Assembly (NCBI RefSeq): GCF_002051585.1
Contig: NZ_MZGX01000009.1
Location: 1 to 64,000 of the forward strand
Length of the DNA stretch: 64,000 bases
Direction: 5' to 3'
Source: Ruminiclostridium hungatei
GTDB taxonomy: Bacteria > Bacillota > Clostridia > Acetivibrionales > DSM-1351
Position numbers and translations under genes: made by a program. The notes beneath the pieces are model-generated. The model saw only the letters and a list, made by a program, of their open reading frames with translations. It was not told the DNA's origin and made no database searches. Shown piece by piece: positions 8,231-16,529 of the stretch (position 1 is its first letter; each line of letters opens with the position of its first letter).

Positions 8231-9397
8231 CTATGCTTCAAGTGCCTGCTCCAAATCCGCAATAAGATCCTCCACATTTTCAATTCCCACAGAAAGCCTC
8301 AAAAGCCTGTCATTGACACCCAGCCTGTTGCGGATTTCCTCAGGCACCGCGGCATGTGTCTGCAGCATGGGGTATGTTATCAGGCTTTCCACTCCTCCCA
8401 GACTTTCTGCAAACAGTATGACCTTTATTCTGCCCAGTACTTTTTCCACCAGCTCTGCCGAAGCCACCTCGAAGGAAATCATTGCCCCGAAGCCGGTTGC
8501 CTGCTTAAGAGAAATATTGTAGCCTGCATGTTCAGGCAAACCTGCATAATAAACCTTTTTTACATTTTTGTGCCCCTTAAGCCATCCGGCCAGTTCCAAA
8601 GCATTTTTTTGCTGCTTGTCCAGCCTTACACTCAAGGTCTTTATGCCTCTGAGCAGCAGCCAGCTATCGAAGGGGGAAAGTACGGCTCCCTCGGATTTTT
8701 GAATGAGCTTGAGCCTTTCAGCCTGCTCCTGGTCTTTTAAAACCACAAAACCTGCCAGGGTATCGTTGTGCCCTCCCAGATACTTTGTTCCGCTGTGCAC
8801 CACAATGTCTGCTCCCAATTCCAGCGGTCTCTGGCAATACGGAGTGAGGAAGGTATTGTCAACAATAAATACTGAATTTCTGGCTTTTGCAATCCCGGCA
8901 ATCCGACCGATATCCGCAACCTTCATAATGGGATTGGTGGGCGTCTCAATAAAAACAGCGGCGGTATTGGCTCTGTATTCCCTTTCAATTGCCTCTGCAT
9001 CGCTGGTATCAACATAGCTGAATTCCAGGCCGTAATTTTTGTATACCTCTTCAAATATCCTGTAGGTACCTCCGTACAGGTCGTCGGAAACAATTATGTG
9101 CTGTCCGGGTGAAAACATTTTCAGCACCGAGGATATTGCAGCCATACCGCTGGAAAATGCAAAACCGTATTTGCCGTTCTCAAGAATGGCCATGGTATTT
9201 TCCAGTTCTTCCCTGGTGGGGTTTTGAAGGCGGGAATAGTCATAGCCTGTGGACTGGTTCAACCCCGGGTGCCTGAAGGTCGCGCTCTGATATATGGGAA
9301 AGCTTATAGCCCCTGTGTTTGAGTCATAGCCCTTGCAGCCATGAACCACTTTGGTTTCAATATGAGTTTTTCCGCTGTAGCTGTCATGTGTTTCCAT
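8231..9397 (-). CDS. trans-sulfuration PLP enzyme (cystathionine lyase/synthase family)
   Basis: Cys/Met-metabolism PLP enzyme of 388 residues, acting in cystathionine synthesis or cleavage or related sulfur transfer. The PLP lysine is in VVHSGTKYLGGHND, the cofactor loop is SSGMAAISS, and the C-terminal motif SLGGVESLITYPMLQTHA is typical of cystathionine gamma-synthase and the beta- and gamma-lyases. Sequence reading alone cannot separate these activities. The start at 9397 has GGGAGG at good spacing. It lies 41 bases after larE, so the two are probably co-transcribed. Placement beside an Rrf2 gene suggests a role in cysteine/homocysteine exchange, like MccB or MetC of Bacillus. Confidence 0.88.
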   Translation of the reverse strand: METHDSYSGKTHIETKVVHGCKGYDSNTGAISFPIYQSATFRHPGLNQSTGYDYSRLQNPTREELENTMAILENGKYGFAFSSGMAAISSVLKMFSPGQHIIVSDDLYGGTYRIFEEVYKNYGLEFSYVDTSDAEAIEREYRANTAAVFIETPTNPIMKVADIGRIAGIAKARNSVFIVDNTFLTPYCQRPLELGADIVVHSGTKYLGGHNDTLAGFVVLKDQEQAERLKLIQKSEGAVLSPFDSWLLLRGIKTLSVRLDKQQKNALELAGWLKGHKNVKKVYYAGLPEHAGYNISLKQATGFGAMISFEVASAELVEKVLGRIKVILFAESLGGVESLITYPMLQTHAAVPEEIRNRLGVNDRLLRLSVGIENVEDLIADLEQALEA

Positions 9398-9438
9398 ATT
9401 AACCTCCCAAGCTATGAAATAGCTTCCTGCGTTTCTTA

Positions 9439-10260
9439 TCAGGCCTTGTCCGCCTGGCTGAGTCCTTCGTTCATGCTTCCTGCTCTATAGCCCTTCAAGT
9501 CCAGAGCCGTGTACATAAAGCCGATTTTTTTGAATTCCGTATATATCTTTTCTCTGATTTCAGGTTCAATTATTTTCTCAAAGCTCTCCCGGGTTACCTC
9601 GATTCTTGCTATATCCTTATGAAATCTCACTCTGACCTGCCTGAAGCCCAAATCCAGCAGAAACTGCTCTGCCAGGTCTATCATGCGAAGCCTTTCCCTG
9701 GTTATCTTTTCACCATAGGGAAATCTTGAAGAAAGACAGGCAAAAGCCTGCTTGTCCCAGGTTTTAAGTCCCATCTCCCTTGAGAGCGCGCGTATTTCTT
9801 CCTTTGTAAGTCCGGCTTCCCTTAAGGGGCTGACTACGCCATGCTCCCTTACAGCCTGCATACCCGGTCTGAAGTCTCCCAGGTCATCTACATTTGACCC
9901 TTCAAAAATGCACTCCATTCCCTCTTCGTCGGCTACAGCCTTTATTTTTTCATAAAGCTCATTTTTACAAAGGTAGCACCTGTTTACAGGATTATCCGAA
10001 AAGCCTTCCACCTCAAGTTCCTCCGAGGTAATAACCCTGTGCTTTATACCGTTGTTTTCCGCAAACTCAATTGCCTCTTTCAATTCCCTCTCAGGATAGG
10101 TGGAGGAATGTGCGGTAACTGCCACCACTCCGGTTCCCAGCACCTCTGCCGACACCTTCAGCAGAAAGGTGGAATCCACACCTCCTGAAAAGGCCACTAC
10201 TGCGCTTTTCTGATTTTTAATGATGGTTTTGAGATTATCCAGTTTATCGTATATGCCCAT
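9439..10260 (-). CDS. larE: LarE-type ATP-dependent sacrificial sulfur transferase
   Basis: PP-loop ATPase of 273 residues. LarE proteins adenylate a carboxylate and insert sulfur during nickel-pincer cofactor synthesis. The P-loop SGGVDST is at residues 25-31. Cysteines occur at 95 and 98 (CYLC) and at 175 (FACLSSRFPYG). The last aligns with the sacrificial cysteine of the Lactobacillus enzyme; three active-site cysteines characterise the iron-sulfur form described in Thermotoga, so a [4Fe-4S] type is likely here. No larA, larB or larC is present nearby. It is co-directional with a trans-sulfuration enzyme 41 bases downstream, so a different sulfur-transfer role is possible. Transposon-like elements start 28 bases upstream of its start codon. 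Confidence 0.88.
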   Translation of the reverse strand: MGIYDKLDNLKTIIKNQKSAVVAFSGGVDSTFLLKVSAEVLGTGVVAVTAHSSTYPERELKEAIEFAENNGIKHRVITSEELEVEGFSDNPVNRCYLCKNELYEKIKAVADEEGMECIFEGSNVDDLGDFRPGMQAVREHGVVSPLREAGLTKEEIRALSREMGLKTWDKQAFACLSSRFPYGEKITRERLRMIDLAEQFLLDLGFRQVRVRFHKDIARIEVTRESFEKIIEPEIREKIYTEFKKIGFMYTALDLKGYRAGSMNEGLSQADKA

Positions 10261-10288
10261 GTATTATTCCTTCTCTCTGTTAAAATCT

Positions 10289-10474
10289 CTAGTACAGCAT
10301 TCGGTAAATCCTGGCACATAATTCGGGTATATTTTTTCGAACTACATCGTTGTCAAAAAGAATAACATAGTTATTCTTGATTGAAATAAAGCAATTATTC
10401 CGCACTCCTCCGCCTTGTATTTCCAAAAAATCTCCTCCAAATTTATGCGCCCTATTTATCGAATGTTGTACTAG
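10289..10474. repeat. MITE-like element B, copy 1
   Basis: A 186-base non-coding element bounded by CTAG on both sides. The left end AGTACAGCATTCGGTAAAT and the right end ATTTATCGAATGTTGTACT are inverted copies. A second copy is at 41.4 kb, and the internal sequence (for example ACTACATCGTTGTC) is shared. This copy has about 22 extra bases containing AAGAATAAC paired with GTTATTCTT. It shares its right CTAG with element A. Confidence 0.85.
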
Positions 10475-10638
10475 TGGTCTGTAACATCTAAAACGTATAT
10501 TGCCGGCGTGGAAAATTTTTGCAGGGTAAGGCGGAGGACGAAGGCAATACTGTATGTATTGGCAAGAACGGCAACGAAAACCCGCGCAGGAATTTAACCG
10601 TCGGCAATATGTGACTTCCAGGTGTTACAGATTCCTAG
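10471..10638. repeat. MITE-like element A, copy 1
   Basis: A 168-base non-coding element beginning CTAGTGGTCTGTAACA; the right end is the inverted form, partly degenerate near the last bases. It is closely similar over its length to the copy at 23.8 kb. It abuts element B, and the two share a single CTAG, as if one had inserted at the terminal CTAG of the other. Confidence 0.88.
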
Positions 10639-10660
10639 TATTCCTATATAAATTATTAAG

Positions 10661-10689
10661 ATAATACTATATCTTATTTAACCTGTCAA
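10661..10689 (-). promoter_or_regulatory. Candidate larE operon promoter upstream of the elements
   Basis: On the minus strand TTGACA (10684-10689) and TATTAT (10661-10666) are 17 bases apart. A short near-palindrome, AAGATAATACTATATCTT, covers the -10. If used, the larE message would carry elements A and B in a leader of roughly 400 bases. Confidence 0.55.
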
Positions 10690-10758
10690 TTGCATAAGCA
10701 ACCAAAGAATAAAAATAAACTCCTGTATTGACGGACCCGGCTGACCAGGTCCCTGCTG

Positions 10759-12924
10759 CTATCCCTTCCATTTTGCCAAGGCATCTGCAAGTGCGGAATT
10801 GATATTTTCCTCCGACTCCTGCTGCTTCATGTACTTAGCCACTTCTTTCTTGTCCACCTGCTCACCCCTGCGCTTTTTAAAGGCTTCAAGCTTTTCTCTG
10901 TACCCGCAGGCACAGTAGAAGGACTTGTTGTCGCCCTCACCCCTGATTTCCATCTTTTTATGACATTCAGGGCATCTGGCGTTGGATATCAGAGTTACAT
11001 TTTTTCTGAAGCCGCATTCCCTGTCGGGGCATACCAGCATTTTGCCCTTTTTGCCATTGACCTCCAGCAGGAACTTACCGCATTCGGCACATTTCTCCCT
11101 TGTGACATTGTCGTGCCTGAACTGTTCGGAGTTTGCGATAACCGCCCCAACCAGCCGTGCGGCATAGCCTTTCATATCACCCACAAAGGAGCCCGGACTT
11201 ACCTTGCCCTTGCTTATGAGTGACAACTGCTGTTCCCATTTTGCTGTGAGCTCAGGAGACTTTAAATCCTCAGGCACAAGACCTATGAGCTGAACCCCCT
11301 TTGAGGTGGGGTGGATTTCCTTGCCCCTGCGCTCAATGTAAAAGGTATTGAACAGCTTTTCGATTATATCGGCCCTTGTAGCAGGAGTTCCCAGCCCGCT
11401 GGTGCTTTCCAGCGTCTCCTTCAGGGCTTTGTTCTCAACAAATTTTCCCGGGTGCTCCATAGCGGACAAAAGCGTTGCTTCTGTATACCTGGAAGGCGGC
11501 TTGGTTTTGCCGCTTACGGCCTTGGGTGCAAGTACCTTTGCCTTCTGCCCTCTGACTACCTCGGGCAGCGCCTGGTCCTCGTCCTCCTCCTCACCGTCTT
11601 CCAGATGCCCAAAGCCCTCATAGACAGCTTTCCACCCCCATGCCCTGACTATCCTGCCTCTGGCGGTAAAATTTTCTCCGCCTATATCCAGCCTTACAAT
11701 TGTCTGCTCATACTCAAAGGGGCTGCTGAGAACTGCTATAAAGCGCTTTACAATCAAATCGTATATGTTTCTCTCCTCAATATTAAGAGCAGAAAGGTTT
11801 ACATACTGCTCGGTGGGTATGATTGCGTGGTGGTCTGACACCTTGCTGTTGTCCACAAAACGCTTTGTAACGCTGAGCCTGTTTCTCAGAATACCCTGTA
11901 CCGGCTTTGCATACTGTCCTACGGCTATGCTTTTCAACCGCTCGTTAAGCGTTGGGACAATGTCCTCGGTAATATATCTGGAATCTGTTCTGGGGTAGGT
12001 AACCAGCTTGTATGTCTCATACAGTCTCTGCATTATATTCAGTGTCTGTTTTGCAGAATAGGAGTATTTCCGGTTTGCGTCCCTTTGAAGTTCCGTAAGG
12101 TCGTAGGCCAGCGGCGGAAGCTCCTTTTTCAGATCCCTTGCCACCTCCCGTACTTCGCCGGTCTTCCCCGTTATGTTTCCGACTATGCTGTCCGCCTGCT
12201 CCTTGCTGAAGGTGCGGGTCTGGTTTGTATCCCGGTCCTGCCACTGGACCGAAAAGCCGTTAAACTGCGCCGTTATGGTCCAGTACTCCCTGGGAACAAA
12301 TTTCCGTATTTCCTCCTCACGGGCTACAATCATTGCCAGTGTGGGAGTCTGTACTCTTCCGGCAGACAACTGGGCATTGTATTTGCAGGTAAGCGCCCTG
12401 GTTACGTTCAGGCCTATCAGCCAGTCTGCCTCCGATCTGCTCTGTGCGGAATAGAACAGGTTGTCATATTCTCTGGCGGGTTTTAAATTTGCAAAGCCTT
12501 CCTTTATGGCCTTATCTGTCTGGGAGGATATCCAGAGTCTCTTTATGGGTTTTTTAAAGCCCGCCTTCAGGATTATCCATCTGGCCACAAGCTCTCCCTC
12601 CCTGCCTGAGTCTGTAGCAATGACCAGTTCGCCCACATCCTCCCTGCGGAGAAGCGCTTTAACCGCTGCGAACTGCTTGGCGGTCTGCTTTATGACCACC
12701 AGCTCCATCTTGTCCGGGAGCATGGGCAAATCCTCAAGATTCCATGATTTATACTTATTTCCATAAGCCTCGGGATCTGCAAGTGTTACCAGGTGTCCCA
12801 GAGCCCAGGTTACAATATATTTCGAACCTGAAATAAAACCGTTTCCGTTCTGGCCGCAGCCCAGGACCTTTGCAAGGTCTCTTGCCACAGATGGCTTTTC
12901 CGCCAGTACCAAAGTTTTTGACAT
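10759..12924 (-). CDS. topB: DNA topoisomerase III
   Basis: Type IA topoisomerase of 721 residues that relaxes and decatenates DNA by single-strand passage. The Toprim domain opens the protein (LVLAEKPSVARDLAKVLG, ATDSGREGELVARW), the QLSAGRVQTPTL segment follows, and the catalytic tyrosine is Y310 in LVTYPRTDSRY. The C-terminus carries zinc-ribbon cysteine clusters (CAECGKFLLEV, CPDRECGF, CPECHKKM, CACG). Length and order match Firmicute TopB of chromosomes and some conjugative elements. No relaxase or transfer genes are nearby, so a chromosomal housekeeping or accessory copy is likelier. Confidence 0.96.
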   Translation of the reverse strand: MSKTLVLAEKPSVARDLAKVLGCGQNGNGFISGSKYIVTWALGHLVTLADPEAYGNKYKSWNLEDLPMLPDKMELVVIKQTAKQFAAVKALLRREDVGELVIATDSGREGELVARWIILKAGFKKPIKRLWISSQTDKAIKEGFANLKPAREYDNLFYSAQSRSEADWLIGLNVTRALTCKYNAQLSAGRVQTPTLAMIVAREEEIRKFVPREYWTITAQFNGFSVQWQDRDTNQTRTFSKEQADSIVGNITGKTGEVREVARDLKKELPPLAYDLTELQRDANRKYSYSAKQTLNIMQRLYETYKLVTYPRTDSRYITEDIVPTLNERLKSIAVGQYAKPVQGILRNRLSVTKRFVDNSKVSDHHAIIPTEQYVNLSALNIEERNIYDLIVKRFIAVLSSPFEYEQTIVRLDIGGENFTARGRIVRAWGWKAVYEGFGHLEDGEEEDEDQALPEVVRGQKAKVLAPKAVSGKTKPPSRYTEATLLSAMEHPGKFVENKALKETLESTSGLGTPATRADIIEKLFNTFYIERRGKEIHPTSKGVQLIGLVPEDLKSPELTAKWEQQLSLISKGKVSPGSFVGDMKGYAARLVGAVIANSEQFRHDNVTREKCAECGKFLLEVNGKKGKMLVCPDRECGFRKNVTLISNARCPECHKKMEIRGEGDNKSFYCACGYREKLEAFKKRRGEQVDKKEVAKYMKQQESEENINSALADALAKWKG

Positions 12925-13240
12925 AATTCAGTCAGTCCCCCTTCTATGCTGTTATTTATTAGCTCTATCTTTCAGCTATTTTACGCAATCAGGAAAATAT
13001 TAATTTACCACACTACAATAATATATTACTGAATATTCCAGCTTTTCGCAAACCCAAATAACGCTATCCATTGTACCTCATAAACCTGAATGATATAAGC
13101 CTAAAATAAAAAATTATATTTGACACAAATATAGACAAAAAATTTATTTACTTTATGTTAAAATAAACCAGGTTTTAGACAATGTAATTTGAAAATACTC
13201 ATAAATCTAAATGCAAAAAACTTTTGAGAAGGAGCTAAAA
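12925..13240. other. AT-rich intergenic spacer
   Basis: About 315 very AT-rich bases between divergent topB and the small-protein region. A TTGACA near 13122 and an AT-rich stretch about 30-45 bases later could drive the downstream plus-strand genes, but the spacing is not convincing. No RNA structure was recognised. Confidence 0.4.
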
Positions 13241-13388
13241 ATGAAAAAATTAGTAGAATCACATTAGTGGATGGGTTGATAATTATATATACATACGGAT
13301 TGCTGATGGATGGACTAATCTACCAACAAGATTTGTGTATGGTGATTGTCATGGTTCTTGGGCGTATACGACAGTAGTCCCAAGCTAG
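13241..13388 (+). pseudogene. Possible broken small secreted-protein gene
   Basis: ATG at 13241 follows AAGGAG at ideal spacing but reads only MKKLVESH before TAG. In the next frame a protein-like stretch continues to TAG at 13386-13388, including GWTNLPTRFVYGDCHGSWAY. The pattern suggests a short gene broken by a frameshift. No family was recognised, and chance cannot be excluded. Confidence 0.25.
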
Positions 13389-13401
13389 TAGAGGTGTTTA
13401 T

Positions 13402-13833
13402 ATGAAAAAGTCAAAGTTTTATATCGCACTACCTGCCTTAATTATCACAATAATTGCACTTTGCTTAATTTATTTCGTTAACGAGAACAGCAACAAAACG
13501 TTTACAAACTTTTACGGCAACGATATGCATAAAATAGACAAAATTGATATTATAAATGGAAGCAATGGAAACATTGTGACTATTACCGATAAAAAAATGA
13601 TTAGCGACATACGTAATTATTTCTCAAGTCTAGAGTTTGAAAAAGCACCTGATGACAAAAAAGATGGATGGACATATTCTTTTGCAGTTTATGAAGGTTA
13701 TAAGAATTCCTTTAATATAACTTTTATGGGTGAAAACGATTGTGGAATTAATGGTAAAAAATACAAAATAACAAAATCTAATGGAGACACGGTTGAATCA
13801 TTATATGTCACAGCTAAAAATTTTAAAAAATAA
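13402..13833 (+). CDS. Small membrane-anchored protein of unknown function
   Basis: A protein of 143 residues. Lysines at the start and a hydrophobic stretch (residues about 7-27) form a signal anchor; no lipobox is seen. The rest is polar, with a DKIDIINGSNGNIVTITDKK segment that looks like a short beta-rich extracytoplasmic domain, comparable to DUF5301-type proteins; that comparison is from memory and tentative. AGAGGTG precedes the ATG. Composition is more AT-rich than the neighbours, together with the broken frame just upstream, so this small island may be laterally acquired. A terminator-like hairpin follows. Confidence 0.7.
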   Translation: MKKSKFYIALPALIITIIALCLIYFVNENSNKTFTNFYGNDMHKIDKIDIINGSNGNIVTITDKKMISDIRNYFSSLEFEKAPDDKKDGWTYSFAVYEGYKNSFNITFMGENDCGINGKKYKITKSNGDTVESLYVTAKNFKK

Positions 13834-13875
13834 TACTGTCATAGTATTTTAAAAATTATTAATTTTTTTAGGAGG

Positions 13876-13920
13876 AAGTAGAGCCAATATTGTATATGTT
13901 GACTCTACTTCTCTTCTATT
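13876..13920 (+). terminator. Terminator-like hairpin
   Basis: AAGTAGAG (13876-13883) pairs with CTCTACTT (13903-13910), with partial pairing continuing inward (CCAATAT with ATATGTTG), followed by a T-rich run. It lies between the small protein gene and the convergent formate-channel gene. Confidence 0.6.
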
Positions 13921-13944
13921 TCCTCCGAAACGGCCAAGGGCAAA

Positions 13945-14802
13945 TCACCGGTTTTTCCTGTAAAGGTAGACAAACCAATATGCCATACCTGTAAATACCA
14001 CACCGCCCACAATGTTTCCCAGTGTTACAGGAAGCAGATTGTTGGCAAAAAAGCTTCCCCAGGTCAGGTGATCAATCTTTTCCGCTGTGGCACCCAGGGT
14101 AATGGCCTGTTCAACCCATTGGGGATTTGATTTTGCCAGTATCCCCGCGGGAATATAGTACATATTTGCCACACAGTGCTCAAAGCCCGAGGTTATAAAC
14201 AGCCAGATGGGGAAAAATATGGCCAGCAGCCTTCCCGTCATGTCCTTTGCACCATAGGCCATCCACACGGCCAGGGATACCAGCCAGTTGCAGAGTATTC
14301 CCAGGATGAACGCCTTTGTGAAGCCCAGGGATATTTTATATGCGGCAGTCTTTATGGTGAAGCCTCCCAGCAGGCCGCTGGAGAAATCAAGCTGTCCCGA
14401 CAGGAAAATAAGCCACGCAATGAATATTGCCCCCGCAAAATTGCCTGCATAAACTATTATCCAGTTTTTCAGCATTCCCGGCAACGTTATTCTTTTCTGG
14501 GCAAGTGCCGCCACCATCAATGTATTTCCTGTAAAAAGCTCACTTCCCGCCACAATGACCAGCATAAGGCCGGTGGTAAAAATTGCCCCTGCCAGGGCTT
14601 TTCCCACACCCGCCCAGGGAATGTTGTAGATTGCGGCATTAGAGCCTTCTGACGCAAATGCGATGAAGGCTCCCGCAAGTATGCCAAGTACAAAGAGTCT
14701 CGACACCCTGGTATTTGCTTTCTTATATCCGTTTTGCACCGTCTGTTCTGCTATCTGCTCCGGTGCCAGAAGATTTTGAGTTGCATATGTATTATCCGGC
14801 AT
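13945..14802 (-). CDS. formate/nitrite transporter family channel
   Basis: Integral membrane protein of 285 residues of the FNT family, which passes formate, nitrite or hydrosulfide. Six helices are visible. Family landmarks include GAFIAFASEGSNAAIYNIPWA, the SELFTGNTLMVAALAQKRI loop and the GFEHCVANMYYIPAGI segment. In an anaerobe with pyruvate:ferredoxin oxidoreductase, formate movement is the natural guess; hydrosulfide is an alternative given the sulfur genes nearby. It is a single gene. On the minus strand TATAAT lies near 14879 with a TTTACA about 15 bases further upstream, shorter than ideal. Confidence 0.88.
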   Translation of the reverse strand: MPDNTYATQNLLAPEQIAEQTVQNGYKKANTRVSRLFVLGILAGAFIAFASEGSNAAIYNIPWAGVGKALAGAIFTTGLMLVIVAGSELFTGNTLMVAALAQKRITLPGMLKNWIIVYAGNFAGAIFIAWLIFLSGQLDFSSGLLGGFTIKTAAYKISLGFTKAFILGILCNWLVSLAVWMAYGAKDMTGRLLAIFFPIWLFITSGFEHCVANMYYIPAGILAKSNPQWVEQAITLGATAEKIDHLTWGSFFANNLLPVTLGNIVGGVVFTGMAYWFVYLYRKNR

Positions 14803-14912
14803 AATATTCCTCTGTCAAATTATTTCGTGGTAATAATGCAGCCTTGCTTTCATAACTTTTAAGCTTTGCCCTATTATTATACCAAACAATATAGAATGTA
14901 AACTCAAAATAT

Positions 14913-15470
14913 TTATTTTGTCAACATATTTTTTACATAAGGTATGAGTTTGACTCCCACCAAAGCTGCAATGTAGCTTTTTATTATATCCCCGGGAACT
15001 GTGAGGAGAAAGCCGCCGTAAATGACTTTGGACAGCGGTGCTTCCGCTCCCAGGTACAGATTTTTTATCAGATACAGGTAGGGAACTCCAACTGCATAGA
15101 TTATAAGAATCCCGATAAGGTTGATAAGGAACAGCCTGGTTATGGTAATTTTCGTCAGTCTCTCAGCTAATTTTCCTACTGCAAATGCACATATGATCAA
15201 GCCGGCCAGATAGCCAAAGGTAGGGTTCAAAACATAGCCCGGACCGCCGCCGCTGGTAAAGACAGGCAGCCCCACAAGCCCCACGGCAATATAGGTCAAC
15301 TGGGAAAGGAAACCGGCTCTGGCTCCGAGCACAAGCCCTGCCAGCAGGCAGAAGAAGACCTGCAGTGTAATGGGAACGTATGGCAAGGGTATCTTGATAA
15401 ATGCCCCAACCGCAGTCAAAGCTGCAAAGAGTCCGGCCAGGATAAGGTGTATCGGATTAATTTTTTTCAT
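14913..15470 (-). CDS. bioY: biotin transporter substrate-binding subunit BioY
   Basis: S-component of an energy-coupling-factor biotin importer, 185 residues with about six helices. Typical features are the early segment IKIPLPYVPITLQVFFCLLA, the SGGGPGYVLNPTFGYLAG loop and GGFLLTVPGDIIKSYIAALV near the end. It has no ATPase or T-component beside it; it may borrow a shared ECF module or work alone, as some BioY do. The start has AGGAG at 6 bases. Its promoter carries a perfect BirA-type operator, so it should be shut off when biotin is sufficient. Confidence 0.94.
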   Translation of the reverse strand: MKKINPIHLILAGLFAALTAVGAFIKIPLPYVPITLQVFFCLLAGLVLGARAGFLSQLTYIAVGLVGLPVFTSGGGPGYVLNPTFGYLAGLIICAFAVGKLAERLTKITITRLFLINLIGILIIYAVGVPYLYLIKNLYLGAEAPLSKVIYGGFLLTVPGDIIKSYIAALVGVKLIPYVKNMLTK

Positions 15471-15502
15471 GGGTTACTCCTCCAATATGTAATAATATTG
15501 GT

Positions 15503-15558
15503 ATTGTAAACTAAATCTCAGGCTATTGTCAACCTCATTTATGATTTTGGTTGACAAT
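15503..15558 (-). promoter_or_regulatory. bioY promoter with BirA operator
   Basis: ATTGTCAACC (15525-15534) and GGTTGACAAT (15549-15558) are perfect 10-base inverted arms 14 bases apart, matching the known BirA operator pattern in Firmicutes. On the minus strand one arm contains the -35 TTGACA, followed 18 bases later by TACAAT (15503-15508). Repression by biotinyl-AMP-bound BirA is expected. Confidence 0.85.
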
Positions 15559-15572
15559 ATGGGGCAGCATCA

Positions 15573-16526
15573 CTACTGAACCCGTACTCCAAAGCGCTCT
15601 TTGTAATGCCCCAGCTCCCTTAAAGGGTCCAATTCCTCATCGGTTTTCATATATTCCTCCAGCTCACGGCTCATGTCGGCGGCGCAAATCAAGTCCTTCA
15701 AGGCAAGCTCGTATTCGTTGAGATTGACATAGAAGCACGCTCTGTTGTACCGAAGAAATGAGGCTTCCGGTGCAAATTTTATTCCCTTTGATATGACCTC
15801 CACTGCTTTTTGGTAATCCTTGTCCTCAGTATAAATCAGGGAAAGGTTCAGATAAGTATACGGATATCTGGGGTTTCTTTCCATGGATTGCCGGTAATAA
15901 TCTATGGCCTTATTCCTGTAGCCCAGCCTGTTCATAATGACTCCCGCATTAAATAATGCCTTGAAATGCTCGGGCTCCAGTTCAAGACCTTTTCTTATTG
16001 CAGCCAAAGCCTTGTCGTATTGTCCTATCTCCTCATAAACCGCCGCCAGATTGTTAAAGGCCCAAAAGTGCATTGGGTCCAGTTCCGCAGCCTGTTCATA
16101 GTACTTTGCGGCTTCCGGCTTTTTACCGCTTTCATCATATGCATTTGCCATGAAGAAATAGGCCTTTGAATAATAAGGGTCCAATTCCACGGACTTTTTA
16201 TAATACTCGATGGCCTTTTCAAATTCCCTGCTATCGTCATAAATAATGGCCAGTCCGTAATACGCCCTAGCCTCATTAGGATTGATCTCCAACACTCTTT
16301 TATAGGATTGCACCGCTTTCCGGGTTTCCCCCAGAATGTCCAGATTGACTGCCAGATCAAGCAGTATTTCAACAAAATTATAGTTCAGGCCTTTTTTCAG
16401 ATAAATATTCAGGGCCCTGTTATATAGAGTCAATGACAGCCTTGGAAACATATTTACAAAAGTTCCCGCCAAAAAATAAAACGACCTGAAAATACCAAAA
16501 TACAAATTCATCACTGTCCCGCGCAT
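15573..16526 (-). CDS. TPR-repeat protein
   Basis: A 317-residue protein built mostly of tetratricopeptide repeats, at least six successive 34-residue units such as ARAYYGLAIIYDDSREFEKA, SKAYFFMANAYDESGKK and FWAFNNLAAVYEEIGQYDKA. A hydrophobic stretch near the N-terminus (FGIFRSFYFLAGTFVNMF) could be a membrane anchor. TPRs bind partner proteins; no partner can be named. It follows the cooT-like gene by a few bases and is probably the last gene of the DUF3842-CooT transcript. The start is uncertain: ATG at 16526 or 16511, neither with a strong ribosome site. Confidence 0.85.
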   Translation of the reverse strand: MRGTVMNLYFGIFRSFYFLAGTFVNMFPRLSLTLYNRALNIYLKKGLNYNFVEILLDLAVNLDILGETRKAVQSYKRVLEINPNEARAYYGLAIIYDDSREFEKAIEYYKKSVELDPYYSKAYFFMANAYDESGKKPEAAKYYEQAAELDPMHFWAFNNLAAVYEEIGQYDKALAAIRKGLELEPEHFKALFNAGVIMNRLGYRNKAIDYYRQSMERNPRYPYTYLNLSLIYTEDKDYQKAVEVISKGIKFAPEASFLRYNRACFYVNLNEYELALKDLICAADMSRELEEYMKTDEELDPLRELGHYKERFGVRVQ

Positions 16527-16529
16527 TAG

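Noticed and set aside
10759-12924. topB as a marker of a conjugative element
   Set aside because: Topoisomerase III often lies on such elements, but no relaxase, type IV secretion, integrase or attachment sites are nearby.
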